Shown here piece after piece: positions 8,356 to 16,680 of a stretch of 53,430 nt of DNA. The translations under genes were made by a program, and so were the position numbers. The DNA comes from Gammaproteobacteria bacterium. Its GTDB lineage: Bacteria; Pseudomonadota; Gammaproteobacteria; GRL18. The number at the start of each line of letters is the position of its first letter. The stretch's first letter is position 1. The stretch lies in assembly GCA_015488755.1 (NCBI GenBank), contig WFNB01000020.1:1-53430 (forward strand), read 5' to 3'. The notes beneath the pieces are model-generated. The model was not told the origin of the DNA and did not search any database. It saw only the letters and a list, made by a program, of their open reading frames with translations.

Positions 8356-8919
8356 GTGATTCGAGCTCGTCTAATATTCCTATTCTCTGCCCTTATTTTA
8401 CTACTGAGTAGCTCAGTAAGTTCTTATGCCGATGGACGTCAAGCAAAAGAACATTATGTCAAAACAGCCTTTTTATATAATTTTGCCCGTCTAAGTGAGT
8501 GGCCAAAAAAGACCTTTATTCATAATGAAAACATCCAAATTTGCCTGATAGGTAAGGATAATTTTGGTGATGCGCTCTATAGCATACAACACAAAAAAGT
8601 ACGTGATCAGGCATTAACTTTGCGCCGCCATATAAAATTCAGTGATATTACTCAATGCCATCTGCTGTTTATTAGTCAGTCTGAAAAAATTAAGGTGCAG
8701 AAAATTCTTAATGTGACAAAAAATCATGCTATTTTAACCATCAGCGAATTGCCTGACTTTGCTCATGACGGTGGTCATATTCGGTTATTTTTAAATGCTC
8801 AAAGTACCCTCAGTCTGGAAATAAATCTCGCGGCTATTAAGCATTCTGGTATCAAAATTAGTTCTCGAATATTAACTATAGCGACTATTGTCTCTTCTGA
8901 TAACGAGGCTAATAAGTGA
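8356..8919 (+). CDS. YfiR family (DUF4154) periplasmic protein
   Basis: This 187-residue protein has an N-terminal signal peptide (IFLFSALILLLSSSVSSYADG). The YfiR pattern follows: VKTAFLYNFARLSEWP, an ICLIGKDNFGDAL strand-loop, a second cysteine in DITQCHLLFIS, and ILTISELPDFAHDGG near the end. YfiR proteins are periplasmic repressors of CHASE8-containing YfiN diguanylate cyclases. Here the next gene encodes a CHASE8-like histidine kinase instead, with a 4-base GTGA overlap that implies translational coupling, so the kinase is the likely partner. The start is a GTG at 8356. Confidence 0.85.
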   Translation: MIRARLIFLFSALILLLSSSVSSYADGRQAKEHYVKTAFLYNFARLSEWPKKTFIHNENIQICLIGKDNFGDALYSIQHKKVRDQALTLRRHIKFSDITQCHLLFISQSEKIKVQKILNVTKNHAILTISELPDFAHDGGHIRLFLNAQSTLSLEINLAAIKHSGIKISSRILTIATIVSSDNEANK

Positions 8920-11129
8920 ACATACCCTCTTTTAAAGCACTCTCTATCAAAGGCAAACTCATTGTTACCATTATGGGTATCAGTACCTTAACCTTACTCA
9001 CCAGTTTAAGCATTTTTATGAGCAGTGAACTGGTGACATTGAAAAAAAATATGCGTGAAGATTTATCTGCTTTAGCTAATTTGGTGGGTAAAAATAGTGA
9101 AGGTGCACTGATGTTTTTAGATAATCATGCTGCGGGAGACAATTTGCTGGCACTAAAAGCAAAAACTCATATCCATAGTGCCTATCTATTTAATGCCAAA
9201 GGACAACTCTTTGCGTATTACAGTATATCTCCTAACTCAGTTGCCGGTACAAAACTGCCCCAAGCAGTTAAGCTTATAGATAATAAGCAAATGGAAGTTT
9301 ATTTTTATAAGGCTGATCATATTCACCTGATTAGGAGGATTTTATTTGAACAGGATAAAAGCCTCTTAGGCTTCATTTATATTGAGTCAGACAGAGAATT
9401 ATATTGGGGGCGGGTATCAGAATACCTTTATACTATTATTATTATGGTGGGGTTTTCTCTATTATTAACACTCATACTCGCGGTTAAAGCACAGAAAATA
9501 TTCACCTCACCTATTTTTGAACTATTGCATTCGATGCAATTTGTATCCACTAGCCAAAATTATTCACTTAGTCTTAAAAATGAACATAATGATGAATTTG
9601 GTGAGTTGATTAGTGGCTATAATAATATGCTCAGCGAGCTGGATCAACAAAACCAGCTCACCAAGAACTATCAACAAGAATTAGAAAAACGAGTGGCTGA
9701 ACGCACACGACAGCTAAAAAAGGCACGTGATGAAGCACTTTCAGCCAGTAGAACGAAAAGTATTTTTTTAGCCAATATGTCCCATGAAATAAGAACACCT
9801 ATGAATGCTATTTTGGGCTATGCTCAACTATTACAACAAAGCCAATTAGATAAAGAGCAAATACGCAAACTAAAAATCATTGATGATAGTGGTAATCATC
9901 TACTGTCTTTAATTAATAATATTTTAGAGTTATCAAAAATTGAAGTCGGCATGCTAGAACTCTGTCATAGTGATTTTGATCTTCGAGAATTGGTGAGAAA
10001 TATTGAAAATATGTTTAAAATTCGTTGTGATCAGAAAAACATTGCTTGGCAAGTTGAGTTTTTTAGTGAACAGCCTGTTTTAGTTCATGGTGATCAGGGT
10101 AAACTACGACAAATACTCATTAACTTGGTGGGTAATGCTTGTAAGTTTACCGATTATGGCAAGGTTATTTTTCAAGTTAAACAGATTGCCAATGATCACT
10201 ATCAGTTTACAGTGAAAGACACTGGAATGGGTATCGAAGAAGATGCTCTATTGCGTATTTTTGATGCCTTTCATCAAGAGAAACAGGGTGAACTCAAAGG
10301 GGGAACAGGCTTAGGACTTAATATTACCCGACGTTATATTGAGTTACTATCCGGCGAATTATATGTTGAATCACGTTTAAATCAGGGTTCAAGCTTCTCT
10401 TTTGATATTGAGTTACCCCAAGCCCAGCTATCGCTACAAGCACTAAGTGAGCCGTCAAATTCTCTATTTATATTACCCGAAAATAGCCATCTATCCGCGC
10501 TTGTTGTGGATGATATTAAAGATAATACCGATCTATTAAGTAATATTTTAAAGGACATGGGCTTTAGTATACGAGTGGCAGAAAATGGTCAGGATGCCTT
10601 GGATGAAATTAGCCGTATTTGTCCTGATATTGTCTTTATGGATATTAGAATGCCCGTAATGGATGGTGTTGATGCGATTGTTCAACTACGAAAAAGTTAT
10701 CCTTCGGAACAATTAAAATGCGTAGCAGTCTCTGCAACTGGTTTGAAACATAATGCCCAATATTATTTAGATAAAGGTTTTGATCAATTTATATCAAAAC
10801 CCTTTCGCTTTGAGGTTATCTATCATGCAATTGCCAATCTCTTAGGAATTCAATTACAGGCTGTCGATAATAAGCACGGGCTGGAAAATCAAGATAAAAC
10901 GATCCATCACCCTGCGTATAAGCATGAACCACACTATGACAGACAATGGCTTAAAAAAATAATACATGCCGCAGAGTATGGGCAATTAACAGAGCTTAGA
11001 TCATTGATATTGGGTTTTAATGACTACGGTGAAGCAGGACAAGTTGTGGCTCATCACTTGGATTTATTAATTACTAAAGCCGATTTAGACGGTATTATTG
11101 ACTATATGGAGCTTATTATTAATGACTGA
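8916..11129 (+). CDS. CHASE8-like hybrid sensor histidine kinase
   Basis: The 737-residue kinase has two membrane helices (about 15-35 and 168-190) around a CHASE8-like periplasmic sensor (VGKNSEGALMFLDNHAAGDNLLALKA). A HAMP linker and coiled coil (ELEKRVAERTRQLKKA) follow, then HisKA with phospho-accepting H290 in ANMSHEIRTPMNAILGYAQ, and HATPase with NLVGNACKFTD, DTGMGI and GTGLGL motifs. A receiver domain has D576 in FMDIRMPVMDG. The last 90 residues are helical but show no Hpt-like histidine motif. It starts with GTG inside the yfiR-like stop and overlaps the next gene by 8 bases. It replaces the YfiN cyclase normally paired with YfiR. Confidence 0.9.
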   Translation: MNIPSFKALSIKGKLIVTIMGISTLTLLTSLSIFMSSELVTLKKNMREDLSALANLVGKNSEGALMFLDNHAAGDNLLALKAKTHIHSAYLFNAKGQLFAYYSISPNSVAGTKLPQAVKLIDNKQMEVYFYKADHIHLIRRILFEQDKSLLGFIYIESDRELYWGRVSEYLYTIIIMVGFSLLLTLILAVKAQKIFTSPIFELLHSMQFVSTSQNYSLSLKNEHNDEFGELISGYNNMLSELDQQNQLTKNYQQELEKRVAERTRQLKKARDEALSASRTKSIFLANMSHEIRTPMNAILGYAQLLQQSQLDKEQIRKLKIIDDSGNHLLSLINNILELSKIEVGMLELCHSDFDLRELVRNIENMFKIRCDQKNIAWQVEFFSEQPVLVHGDQGKLRQILINLVGNACKFTDYGKVIFQVKQIANDHYQFTVKDTGMGIEEDALLRIFDAFHQEKQGELKGGTGLGLNITRRYIELLSGELYVESRLNQGSSFSFDIELPQAQLSLQALSEPSNSLFILPENSHLSALVVDDIKDNTDLLSNILKDMGFSIRVAENGQDALDEISRICPDIVFMDIRMPVMDGVDAIVQLRKSYPSEQLKCVAVSATGLKHNAQYYLDKGFDQFISKPFRFEVIYHAIANLLGIQLQAVDNKHGLENQDKTIHHPAYKHEPHYDRQWLKKIIHAAEYGQLTELRSLILGFNDYGEAGQVVAHHLDLLITKADLDGIIDYMELIIND

Positions 11130-12498
11130 TTTATCTCCAGCAACACTATTGATTGTTGATGATACACCCGCTAATGTTATGCTCTTATCAGAAATATTAG
11201 AGAACAAGGGCTACCAAATAGTCATTGCCAACAATGGTAACAAAGCAATTAAAATTGCTCAACACAGTCTTCCTGATTTGATCTTGCTGGATATTATGAT
11301 GCCAGAAATGGATGGTTTTGAAACGTGTAAACAGTTAAAGCAGCACACATTAACCAAAGACATTCCTGTTATTTTTATTTCGGCAAAAACAGAGGTTGAT
11401 GACTTAGTTAAGGCATTTTCTGTTGGTGCAGTTGATTATATCTATAAGCCCTTTCATGAAAATGAAGTCAATGCTCGAATTATTAATCATTTAAAAATAC
11501 GCCAGTTGAACCAACAACTTGCTGTATCTGAATTAAATATGCGTAATTTGCTCCATGATTTTCAGTTTCAAACGGAGCGCTTGCAACAAATTGTCGATCA
11601 TGTTGTTGATGGTATTGTTGAGGTAAATAGTGCTGGGCATATTAAATTTGCCAATCCAGCAGTAGAAAAGCTTTTTGGTTATACTGCTAAAGAACTGCAC
11701 CTGATGAATTTTAGCCAGTTGTTAGCAGAACCATTTTCTCATCAATACAAGACGCTTTTTAATGAAGAATTTTCACAAAAACAGTTACTTAAGCAATACG
11801 AGTGTTTTTCCAGTGATGCTGTTTTAGAGATTAGAGCAAAACGAAAAGATGGTAGTGAGTTTCCCATTGATTTTTCTTTTATAAAAATTTCACTGGATAA
11901 AGAAGTCTATCTTGGTGTAATCCATGACATTACAACACATCAAGAAAAGGTGAATAAATTTCGCTCCTTATCCAATACGGATCCTTTGACAGGTTTAGCA
12001 AACCGAAGGTATTTTGAAGAAGTCTTTGCACAGAAATGGTCTCAAAACCACTGGAATAATAAACAAATGGCTTTCATTATGGTTGATATTGATTTCTTTA
12101 AGCAATTTAATGATACCTACGGACATCAAGCCGGTGATGACTGTTTAAAACAAGTTGCCTGGTCACTAAAAAATAATGTGCAACGCCCTAACGACATCGT
12201 TGCCCGTATTGGCGGTGAAGAATTTGCCATTATATTACCGAATACGTTAAAAGCAGGAGCCATACATATTGCTGAGCAATTAAGGGCAGAAATTCAAGCA
12301 TTAAATATTAGTCATAGCACGTCTAAACACCAAGTGGTAACAATCAGTCTAGGCATTGCCATTACCGATAGTGAAAAGTGCTGTAGTCACTCAAAAGAGC
12401 TGTATCAAATGGCTGATAAAGCACTTTATGAAGCAAAAAATTTAGGGCGCAACGGCTATGCCATTACTTATTGTGGAGACCATCAAGATAAAGCCTAG
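11122..12498 (+). CDS. REC-PAS-GGDEF response regulator diguanylate cyclase
   Basis: This 458-residue cytoplasmic regulator has a receiver domain (1-125) with phospho-accepting D57 in LILLDIMMPEMDG, a PAS domain at about 160-285, and a GGDEF domain with GGEEF at 364-368. RPND five residues before it is an intact I-site, so an active, feedback-inhibited diguanylate cyclase is expected. I chose the ATG at 11122 over a start at 11098 because GGAG lies 10 bases upstream and receiver domains normally begin here. It overlaps the kinase gene by 8 bases and is its likely phosphorylation target. Confidence 0.9.
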   Translation: MTDLSPATLLIVDDTPANVMLLSEILENKGYQIVIANNGNKAIKIAQHSLPDLILLDIMMPEMDGFETCKQLKQHTLTKDIPVIFISAKTEVDDLVKAFSVGAVDYIYKPFHENEVNARIINHLKIRQLNQQLAVSELNMRNLLHDFQFQTERLQQIVDHVVDGIVEVNSAGHIKFANPAVEKLFGYTAKELHLMNFSQLLAEPFSHQYKTLFNEEFSQKQLLKQYECFSSDAVLEIRAKRKDGSEFPIDFSFIKISLDKEVYLGVIHDITTHQEKVNKFRSLSNTDPLTGLANRRYFEEVFAQKWSQNHWNNKQMAFIMVDIDFFKQFNDTYGHQAGDDCLKQVAWSLKNNVQRPNDIVARIGGEEFAIILPNTLKAGAIHIAEQLRAEIQALNISHSTSKHQVVTISLGIAITDSEKCCSHSKELYQMADKALYEAKNLGRNGYAITYCGDHQDKA

Positions 12499-12506
12499 TT
12501 GTGACT
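12499..12506. repeat. Left copy of the 8-bp target duplication of the MITE
   Basis: TTGTGACT begins directly after the stop codon of the diguanylate cyclase gene and recurs in direct orientation at 14510-14517, just outside the matching inverted arms. This is what a transposition target duplication looks like. Confidence 0.6.
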
Positions 12507-12621
12507 TATACGTAGGTACTTAAGGATAACTCTGTGTTTACGGAGGAAGTTTTTGCCACATGGATGTGGCAATAAAGCCTCCAGGGATGGATTTATGGTG
12601 TCTTGTGTAGTAAATACAGAG
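12507..12621. mobile_element. Left part of a split palindromic MITE-like element
   Basis: This part holds the arm GTAGGTACTTAAG (12512-12524), then GGATAACTCTGTGTTTAC (12524-12541), then an inner hairpin GCCACAT-GG-ATGTGGC (12555-12570) inside GGAGG/CCTCC, then GTAAATACAGAG up to 12621. The matching rest of the palindrome, TTATCC and CTTAAGTACCTAC, is found 1,849 bases further on at 14471-14509. Joining 12621 to 14471 restores a 154-base palindrome in which GGATAACTCTGTGTTTAC pairs with its partner at 17 of 18 positions. It has no transposase gene. The first base shared with the cassette junction is G12621. Confidence 0.7.
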
Positions 12622-12671
12622 TTAGCGTAAAATACCCCCAGTCCGGCTTAACTTACTGATATTTAATCGTT

Positions 12672-12700
12672 TTTACATGGCTTTGAATTTAATGTATAAT
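12672..12700 (+). promoter_or_regulatory. Strong sigma70-type promoter inside the cassette
   Basis: TTTACA at 12672-12677 and a perfect TATAAT at 12695-12700 are 17 bases apart, the ideal spacing. The start would be near 12707, only about 14 bases before the first ATG, so the leader is very short. Most cassettes rely on an external Pc promoter; cassettes with their own promoter often encode toxin-antitoxin or defence genes. Confidence 0.7.
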
Positions 12701-12720
12701 TCAATAATATTATTTAATGA

Positions 12721-13443
12721 ATGGAAATTATGACTCAGCTACCAAAGAAAATTTCACCCTGCCCTATTAAAGAGTCGGTGTTCGAAATAAGGTTTGATTC
12801 GGATTTTCCTGAAGATGCCATTTTTGGTATTTTGTATGAAAAATTTAAAGAGCAATATGCAAATGTCGAGCAATTGCCAATTTTACAACTTCCACAAGTT
12901 GTGCGCTCTCAAGATCCTAATTTAATTTATGCGCCCCATTATAAATTGACTCAAGAGAACACAACACTTCAAATCGGTCCAAAAGTTTTTTCATTAGCCC
13001 GTGATGGTGAGTATGTAGGGTGGGATGCATTTTATGATGAAATAATCGATATATATGATAAAGTTGAAAAAACAAATATTATTTCAAAACTTCAAAGAGT
13101 TGCTCTTAGATATATAAATATATTCGAGAATATGAATATATTAGACCATGCAGATTTTAAGGCTTATCTGGGAAGAAATATATTAAATAGTGAAAAAATA
13201 AACTTTTCAGCTGAGATTCCGTCTAAAAAATCAGTATTGCAACTTAAAATTATTAATGCTGCTGAATTTATTATTTCTAATAATGCTATTCAAGGCTCTA
13301 TCATAGATATTGATTCTCCCGTAAATTGTGATGATTTTGGTAGTTTTTCAGAGGCTATTAAATATTCTCATGATCAAGAAAAAATATTATTCTATAAAGT
13401 TCTTGGTGATAACTTTATTAAAACACTCAATCCCGAATACTAA
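12721..13443 (+). CDS. TIGR04255-like protein of unknown function (cassette gene 1)
   Basis: The 240-residue protein opens with the pattern of the sporadically distributed TIGR04255 family: KKISPCPIKESVFEIRF, then LQIGPKVFSLARDGEYVGWD and KLQRVALRYINIFE. No signal peptide, membrane helix or enzyme motif is visible. ATG at 12721 and ATG at 12730 are both possible starts; no clear ribosome site precedes either, in line with the very short leader. It is first in a three-gene cassette operon and is followed 15 bases later by the next gene. TIGR04255 proteins have no established function, and I infer none beyond cassette cargo. Confidence 0.75.
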   Translation: MEIMTQLPKKISPCPIKESVFEIRFDSDFPEDAIFGILYEKFKEQYANVEQLPILQLPQVVRSQDPNLIYAPHYKLTQENTTLQIGPKVFSLARDGEYVGWDAFYDEIIDIYDKVEKTNIISKLQRVALRYINIFENMNILDHADFKAYLGRNILNSEKINFSAEIPSKKSVLQLKIINAAEFIISNNAIQGSIIDIDSPVNCDDFGSFSEAIKYSHDQEKILFYKVLGDNFIKTLNPEY

Positions 13444-13458
13444 ATATAGGTAACTATC

Positions 13459-13749
13459 ATGAGCAATATAATAATTTCAAATATGGTAGGAGTTGTAGCT
13501 ACTGCAGTAGCAATAGGTTATTCTGGTTTTGGGGAACCTATTCCGCAAAGTAGCTTTTTATATGATAGTAATGAACCTATTCCTATTCTATTCTCTGATC
13601 ACTATCGACTATCCAATAGTGATTCAATAGCTTTATCAGAGCAAATAGAAACACTTAAACAATTCTCATCTTCAATATTGAATAATATAAAAGATATTGA
13701 ACCTGAATATACTGAATTAGTAGATGAGAAATTCTGGGACTTAATATGA
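13459..13749 (+). CDS. 96-residue protein of unknown function (cassette gene 2)
   Basis: I do not recognise this protein. Residues 3-25 are hydrophobic and rich in small residues (IIISNMVGVVATAVAIGYSG) and could be a membrane helix or signal-like segment. The rest is acidic, with a helix-like stretch from about 55 to 92 (SEQIETLKQFSSSILNNI). A ribosome site TAGGTAA lies upstream of the ATG. It overlaps the next gene by 4 bases (ATGA), which suggests fixed stoichiometry with it. It could be a membrane anchor or a small partner of its neighbours. Confidence 0.7.
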   Translation: MSNIIISNMVGVVATAVAIGYSGFGEPIPQSSFLYDSNEPIPILFSDHYRLSNSDSIALSEQIETLKQFSSSILNNIKDIEPEYTELVDEKFWDLI

Positions 13750-14369
13750 CCTCAATTGAGGAAATAAAAAAATACCTTCCTCAATACCTTTCAGCATCTG
13801 CTACTGTTTCTTTGTTTGAGGAATTAAAACAGTTCCCAAGTAATATTGATCAACGAATTTATACAGAAAGCCTTAAAGGCGAAAGTATAATATTTCAAGG
13901 TGACGGGTTAATGGGGCTATTGTATGTGAATTTACCTGACACTACTTCAAAACCGTTATTGGGCATGATCTTTTCAAACACTTGTGACACTGACGAAAAG
14001 AATGACAGGTTATTTGATGCGCGTATATCTTTTGCACCGATTTTTAATCTAAATAAATATAAATGTGCTCTAATTGAAAAATATGTTAATTCAAATAAAA
14101 AAACTATTCATGCTATTGACTCACATATCAATGATATTAAAAAACAAAATATAAGCCAGATTTTTTATCTTCCTAAAGGCAGTGGTTTAGAAAATGATTC
14201 AATAGTTTTTTTGGATCGAATAAATAACCTTCCATCAGGTTACTTTTCTAAAAACCAGATATTAGAAAATAGGCTTTTCACATTAAGTGACTATGGCTTT
14301 TATTTATTTCTTTTTAAGTTGTCAGTACATTTCACAAGAATTAGAGAAAGCGTTCAAAGAAGCAAGTAA
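13746..14369 (+). CDS. 207-residue protein of unknown function with an SNTCD motif (cassette gene 3)
   Basis: I do not recognise a named family. The most distinctive segment is LLGMIFSNTCDTDEKN (about residues 74-89), an S-x-T-C-D motif after a hydrophobic strand, seen in several uncharacterised proteins. It is followed by a beta-rich region (FAPIFNLNKYKCALIEKYV) and a C-terminal LFKLSVHFTRIRES. There is no signal peptide. It is translationally coupled to gene 2 through ATGA and ends 4 bases before the attC site, the usual arrangement for a cassette's last gene. A cysteine-dependent or metal-binding role is conceivable but unproven. Confidence 0.75.
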   Translation: MTSIEEIKKYLPQYLSASATVSLFEELKQFPSNIDQRIYTESLKGESIIFQGDGLMGLLYVNLPDTTSKPLLGMIFSNTCDTDEKNDRLFDARISFAPIFNLNKYKCALIEKYVNSNKKTIHAIDSHINDIKKQNISQIFYLPKGSGLENDSIVFLDRINNLPSGYFSKNQILENRLFTLSDYGFYLFLFKLSVHFTRIRESVQRSK

Positions 14370-14373
14370 AATA

Positions 14374-14470
14374 CGCTAACAAATAGCTCCACCGGACAAT
14401 TTAAAGCGGCACTTATTTTGCTAAAAAATCAGCAAAAACGTGCCGCTTTAAATTGCCGGTGAGCAAGGCG
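14374..14470 (+). other. Integron attC recombination site
   Basis: The 5' box CGCTAAC (14374-14380) is followed by an unpaired spacer and GCTC (14386-14389), which pairs with GAGC at 14461-14464. ACCGG pairs with CCGGT, and CAATTTAAAGCGGCAC (14397-14412) pairs with its reverse complement at 14440-14455. An inner stem TTTTGCT/AGCAAAA closes the tip. C14390 and A14396 have no partner; on the recombining bottom strand they are the extrahelical G and T typical of attC. The site ends GGCG and recombines at G14470^TT. The form resembles the Vibrio VCR layout. Confidence 0.88.
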
Positions 14471-14509
14471 TTATCCTGCCTCAGATATGCTTAAGTACCT
14501 ACCTATGAA
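14471..14509. mobile_element. Right part of the split MITE-like element
   Basis: TTATCC at 14471-14476 completes the GGATAAC/GTTATCC pair with the left part, and CTTAAGTACCTAC at 14490-14502 is the exact 13-base reverse complement of 12512-12524. An extra 13-14 bases (TGCCTCAGATATG) on this side would bulge from the stem. Confidence 0.7.
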
Positions 14510-14517
14510 TTGTGACT
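14510..14517. repeat. Right copy of the 8-bp target duplication of the MITE
   Basis: TTGTGACT repeats the sequence at 12499-12506 in the same orientation, just outside the right arm. Confidence 0.6.
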
Positions 14518-14563
14518 ATTTAACCAGAGCAATCTTTCTTAGCGCTTAGGCATTAAAGTGAAA

Positions 14564-16666
14564 TTAAAATTTATAACGGACTTCCGCATAAAAATTGCGC
14601 TCTGGCAGAGGCAGATCATCTTTAATAGAAACACCCGTATGCTCTTTGGCATTCTCATCAAACAAATTACGTACAGAAGCAATAAACTCCCACTGCTTTA
14701 GCCCCGTATAACGAAATGTTGTATCAGTGATAAAGTAGTCATCAATAGCCGAACGAGGATCACTATCAGCACGCTTTCGCTGTGCTATCCAATTCGTTTG
14801 TACATTCCAATTCCAACCGGCTTGAAAGTGCCAGTCTGCTCGTAAGTAGGCATCCTGTTCAGGTTCCTCCACTACGCGAAACTCATTTTCATCCGGATCA
14901 CGATAACTATAATTACCAGAAAACTTAAGATTTTTACTTGCTTGCCAACTGGCTTCCAGTTCAATACCCAGTGTTTTATGCTGCCCCGTATTTTGATATT
15001 GATTATGAGTCGTACCGGCAACAGGCAGGGCACGAATAAAGTCTTTTACTTTAAAATGATAAAGATTCATACCTAAATGCAGAGTACTGCTTGCAGTATA
15101 TGAAAATGCCAGTTCTAGGGTTTTTGATTCCTCAGGATTCAGGCCAGAATTGGCTAAAGCCCTTGAGGTATTGGCATATAATTCCTGAAAAGACGGTGCT
15201 CTAAACGCTTCACCATACATTAATTTTGTGGTCAGTTTGTCAGTGGTTTCCCAAATCAATGCTAAACGAGGATTTACCGTCGTGCCAAAATCACTATAGT
15301 GATCATAACGAGCACCCAGTGTTAACTCCCAGTCATCGCTAATACTCCAAATATCTTGAACAAAGGCATAGTGGATGGTGCGATCTTCTTCAGGTGCAAA
15401 AGCATACGGGGTATTCGAAATATCAACTAATGGCTCGCCTGGTGGTAATATTTGGCCATTACTGCCTATTCCTCGGTTGATGCGTTGCTCTACCTGATAG
15501 AGATCTTGCCACTTATAACCACCACCTATTCGTATCTGATGTTTATTAATGGCCGAATATAAAGCACTGGCCTCAAACAAAACTTGTTGCTCAGCAGAGC
15601 GCATCTCATTAATGACGCCATCGGGGTAACTACCATCAGCGAAACTAGCACCCGGTGGGTTTTCCTGAAAACCATTATTAGAGGTGTAGTTTAAATTTTG
15701 ATAATGCAACTTGGCATCAACCCCCCAGTCTTTATTAAAATCAGGATTATGATAAATCAGATCCAGATCATAGCGTGCATCTTCTGCCTCAGTAACAGGA
15801 TCTAATACCCCAGCACCGGTGATCCCTGTTTCTAAATTACTATGATATACATAATTAGCTAAAAATTTTAGCTTATCGCCAGCAATGGAAAAGCGTATGT
15901 CTTGATTATCCCAACCATATTGAGCTTTACCCGGTGCATACGAAGTATGGCTGCCAAATTGGGTATCCAGAGCTGTTTGTGCATCACTACGAATACTTGG
16001 GCTATGGCCATCCGTAGTAGAAAATTCAGCGGTAAAGCCAATATCCAGATCCTGCCAATCTGTACCATACTGCATCCAAGCAGTTTGAGTATCAAAACTC
16101 CCTGTTCGGACACCAAATTCGGTTGTCTCAATTTTTCCAGCAGTCTTAGTAATAATATTAATTACACCCGCACTAGCGTCTGCACCATAAAGAGCAGAGC
16201 CAGGACCACGGATCACCTCAATGCGCTCAATCATACTGGCAGGTAGGCCTTTCCAATAAATACCAAAAGCCCACATAAGATCTTTCATAGGGTTGCCATT
16301 GACCATGAGCAATGTTTGGAAGCTATTAGTACCACGCATCCGCACTAGGGGTCTAAAGCCAAATGTACTTGCTCTGATATGGACTCCTGGTACACTTTCA
16401 AGAACATCACTTAGATTTGTAGCACCGGTCATCTTAATATCATCCGATGTGATAACGGTGACTACTGCAGGAGCATTTTTTATCGTTTGTTCTGTCCCTG
16501 AGGCAATAATAACCTTAACTTTAGATAGTTCTTCAAGGCTCAGGTCAAATAAGGAATTATCCCCATTATCTTTCAGGTTGCTCTGAAGAGTGTTCTGAGA
16601 ATTAGCCAAAGGGATACCACTTAAAAATAAACAGCAACTTATAATAAACGTATGATAATATTTCAG
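14564..16666 (-). CDS. TonB-dependent outer-membrane receptor
   Basis: This 700-residue receptor has a plug domain near residues 50-170 (NAPAVVTVITSDDI, VIRGPGSALYGADASAGVINIIT) and a 22-strand-type barrel that ends in LPERNFYAEVRYKF with terminal Phe. The conventional TTG at 16609 would cut off the signal peptide. Upstream in frame, codons for KYYHTFIISCCLFLSG give a clear signal sequence but contain no ATG, GTG or TTG. A CTG at 16666 sits 8 bases after AGGGGGG, so I place the start there. The substrate is not evident; the plug type suggests a siderophore, haem or cobalamin-like ligand. A long palindrome lies just before the ribosome site. Confidence 0.85.
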   Translation of the reverse strand: MKYYHTFIISCCLFLSGIPLANSQNTLQSNLKDNGDNSLFDLSLEELSKVKVIIASGTEQTIKNAPAVVTVITSDDIKMTGATNLSDVLESVPGVHIRASTFGFRPLVRMRGTNSFQTLLMVNGNPMKDLMWAFGIYWKGLPASMIERIEVIRGPGSALYGADASAGVINIITKTAGKIETTEFGVRTGSFDTQTAWMQYGTDWQDLDIGFTAEFSTTDGHSPSIRSDAQTALDTQFGSHTSYAPGKAQYGWDNQDIRFSIAGDKLKFLANYVYHSNLETGITGAGVLDPVTEAEDARYDLDLIYHNPDFNKDWGVDAKLHYQNLNYTSNNGFQENPPGASFADGSYPDGVINEMRSAEQQVLFEASALYSAINKHQIRIGGGYKWQDLYQVEQRINRGIGSNGQILPPGEPLVDISNTPYAFAPEEDRTIHYAFVQDIWSISDDWELTLGARYDHYSDFGTTVNPRLALIWETTDKLTTKLMYGEAFRAPSFQELYANTSRALANSGLNPEESKTLELAFSYTASSTLHLGMNLYHFKVKDFIRALPVAGTTHNQYQNTGQHKTLGIELEASWQASKNLKFSGNYSYRDPDENEFRVVEEPEQDAYLRADWHFQAGWNWNVQTNWIAQRKRADSDPRSAIDDYFITDTTFRYTGLKQWEFIASVRNLFDENAKEHTGVSIKDDLPLPERNFYAEVRYKF

Positions 16667-16680
16667 GCTAACGTCCCCCC

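Larger units (their letters stand above)
12622..14470 (+). mobile_element. Solitary integron gene cassette carrying three genes
   Basis: The cassette starts TTAGCG at 12622 and ends with the attC site at G14470. In the circular form G14470 joins TTAGCG to give GTTAGCG, whose reverse complement CGCTAAC is exactly the 5' box of the attC at 14374-14380. That self-match is the signature of a cassette boundary. The joined flanks (G12621 plus TTATCC) restore an unbroken MITE, so both edges are set to the base. The cassette carries its own promoter and three tightly spaced genes in the usual orientation, all pointing to attC. No integrase gene is in the window, so it is a lone cassette far from or without its integron. 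Confidence 0.85.

Noticed and set aside
10850-11129. Hpt domain at the C-terminus of the hybrid kinase
   Set aside because: The region is helical but lacks an HxxKG-type histidine motif, so phosphotransfer through it is not supported.
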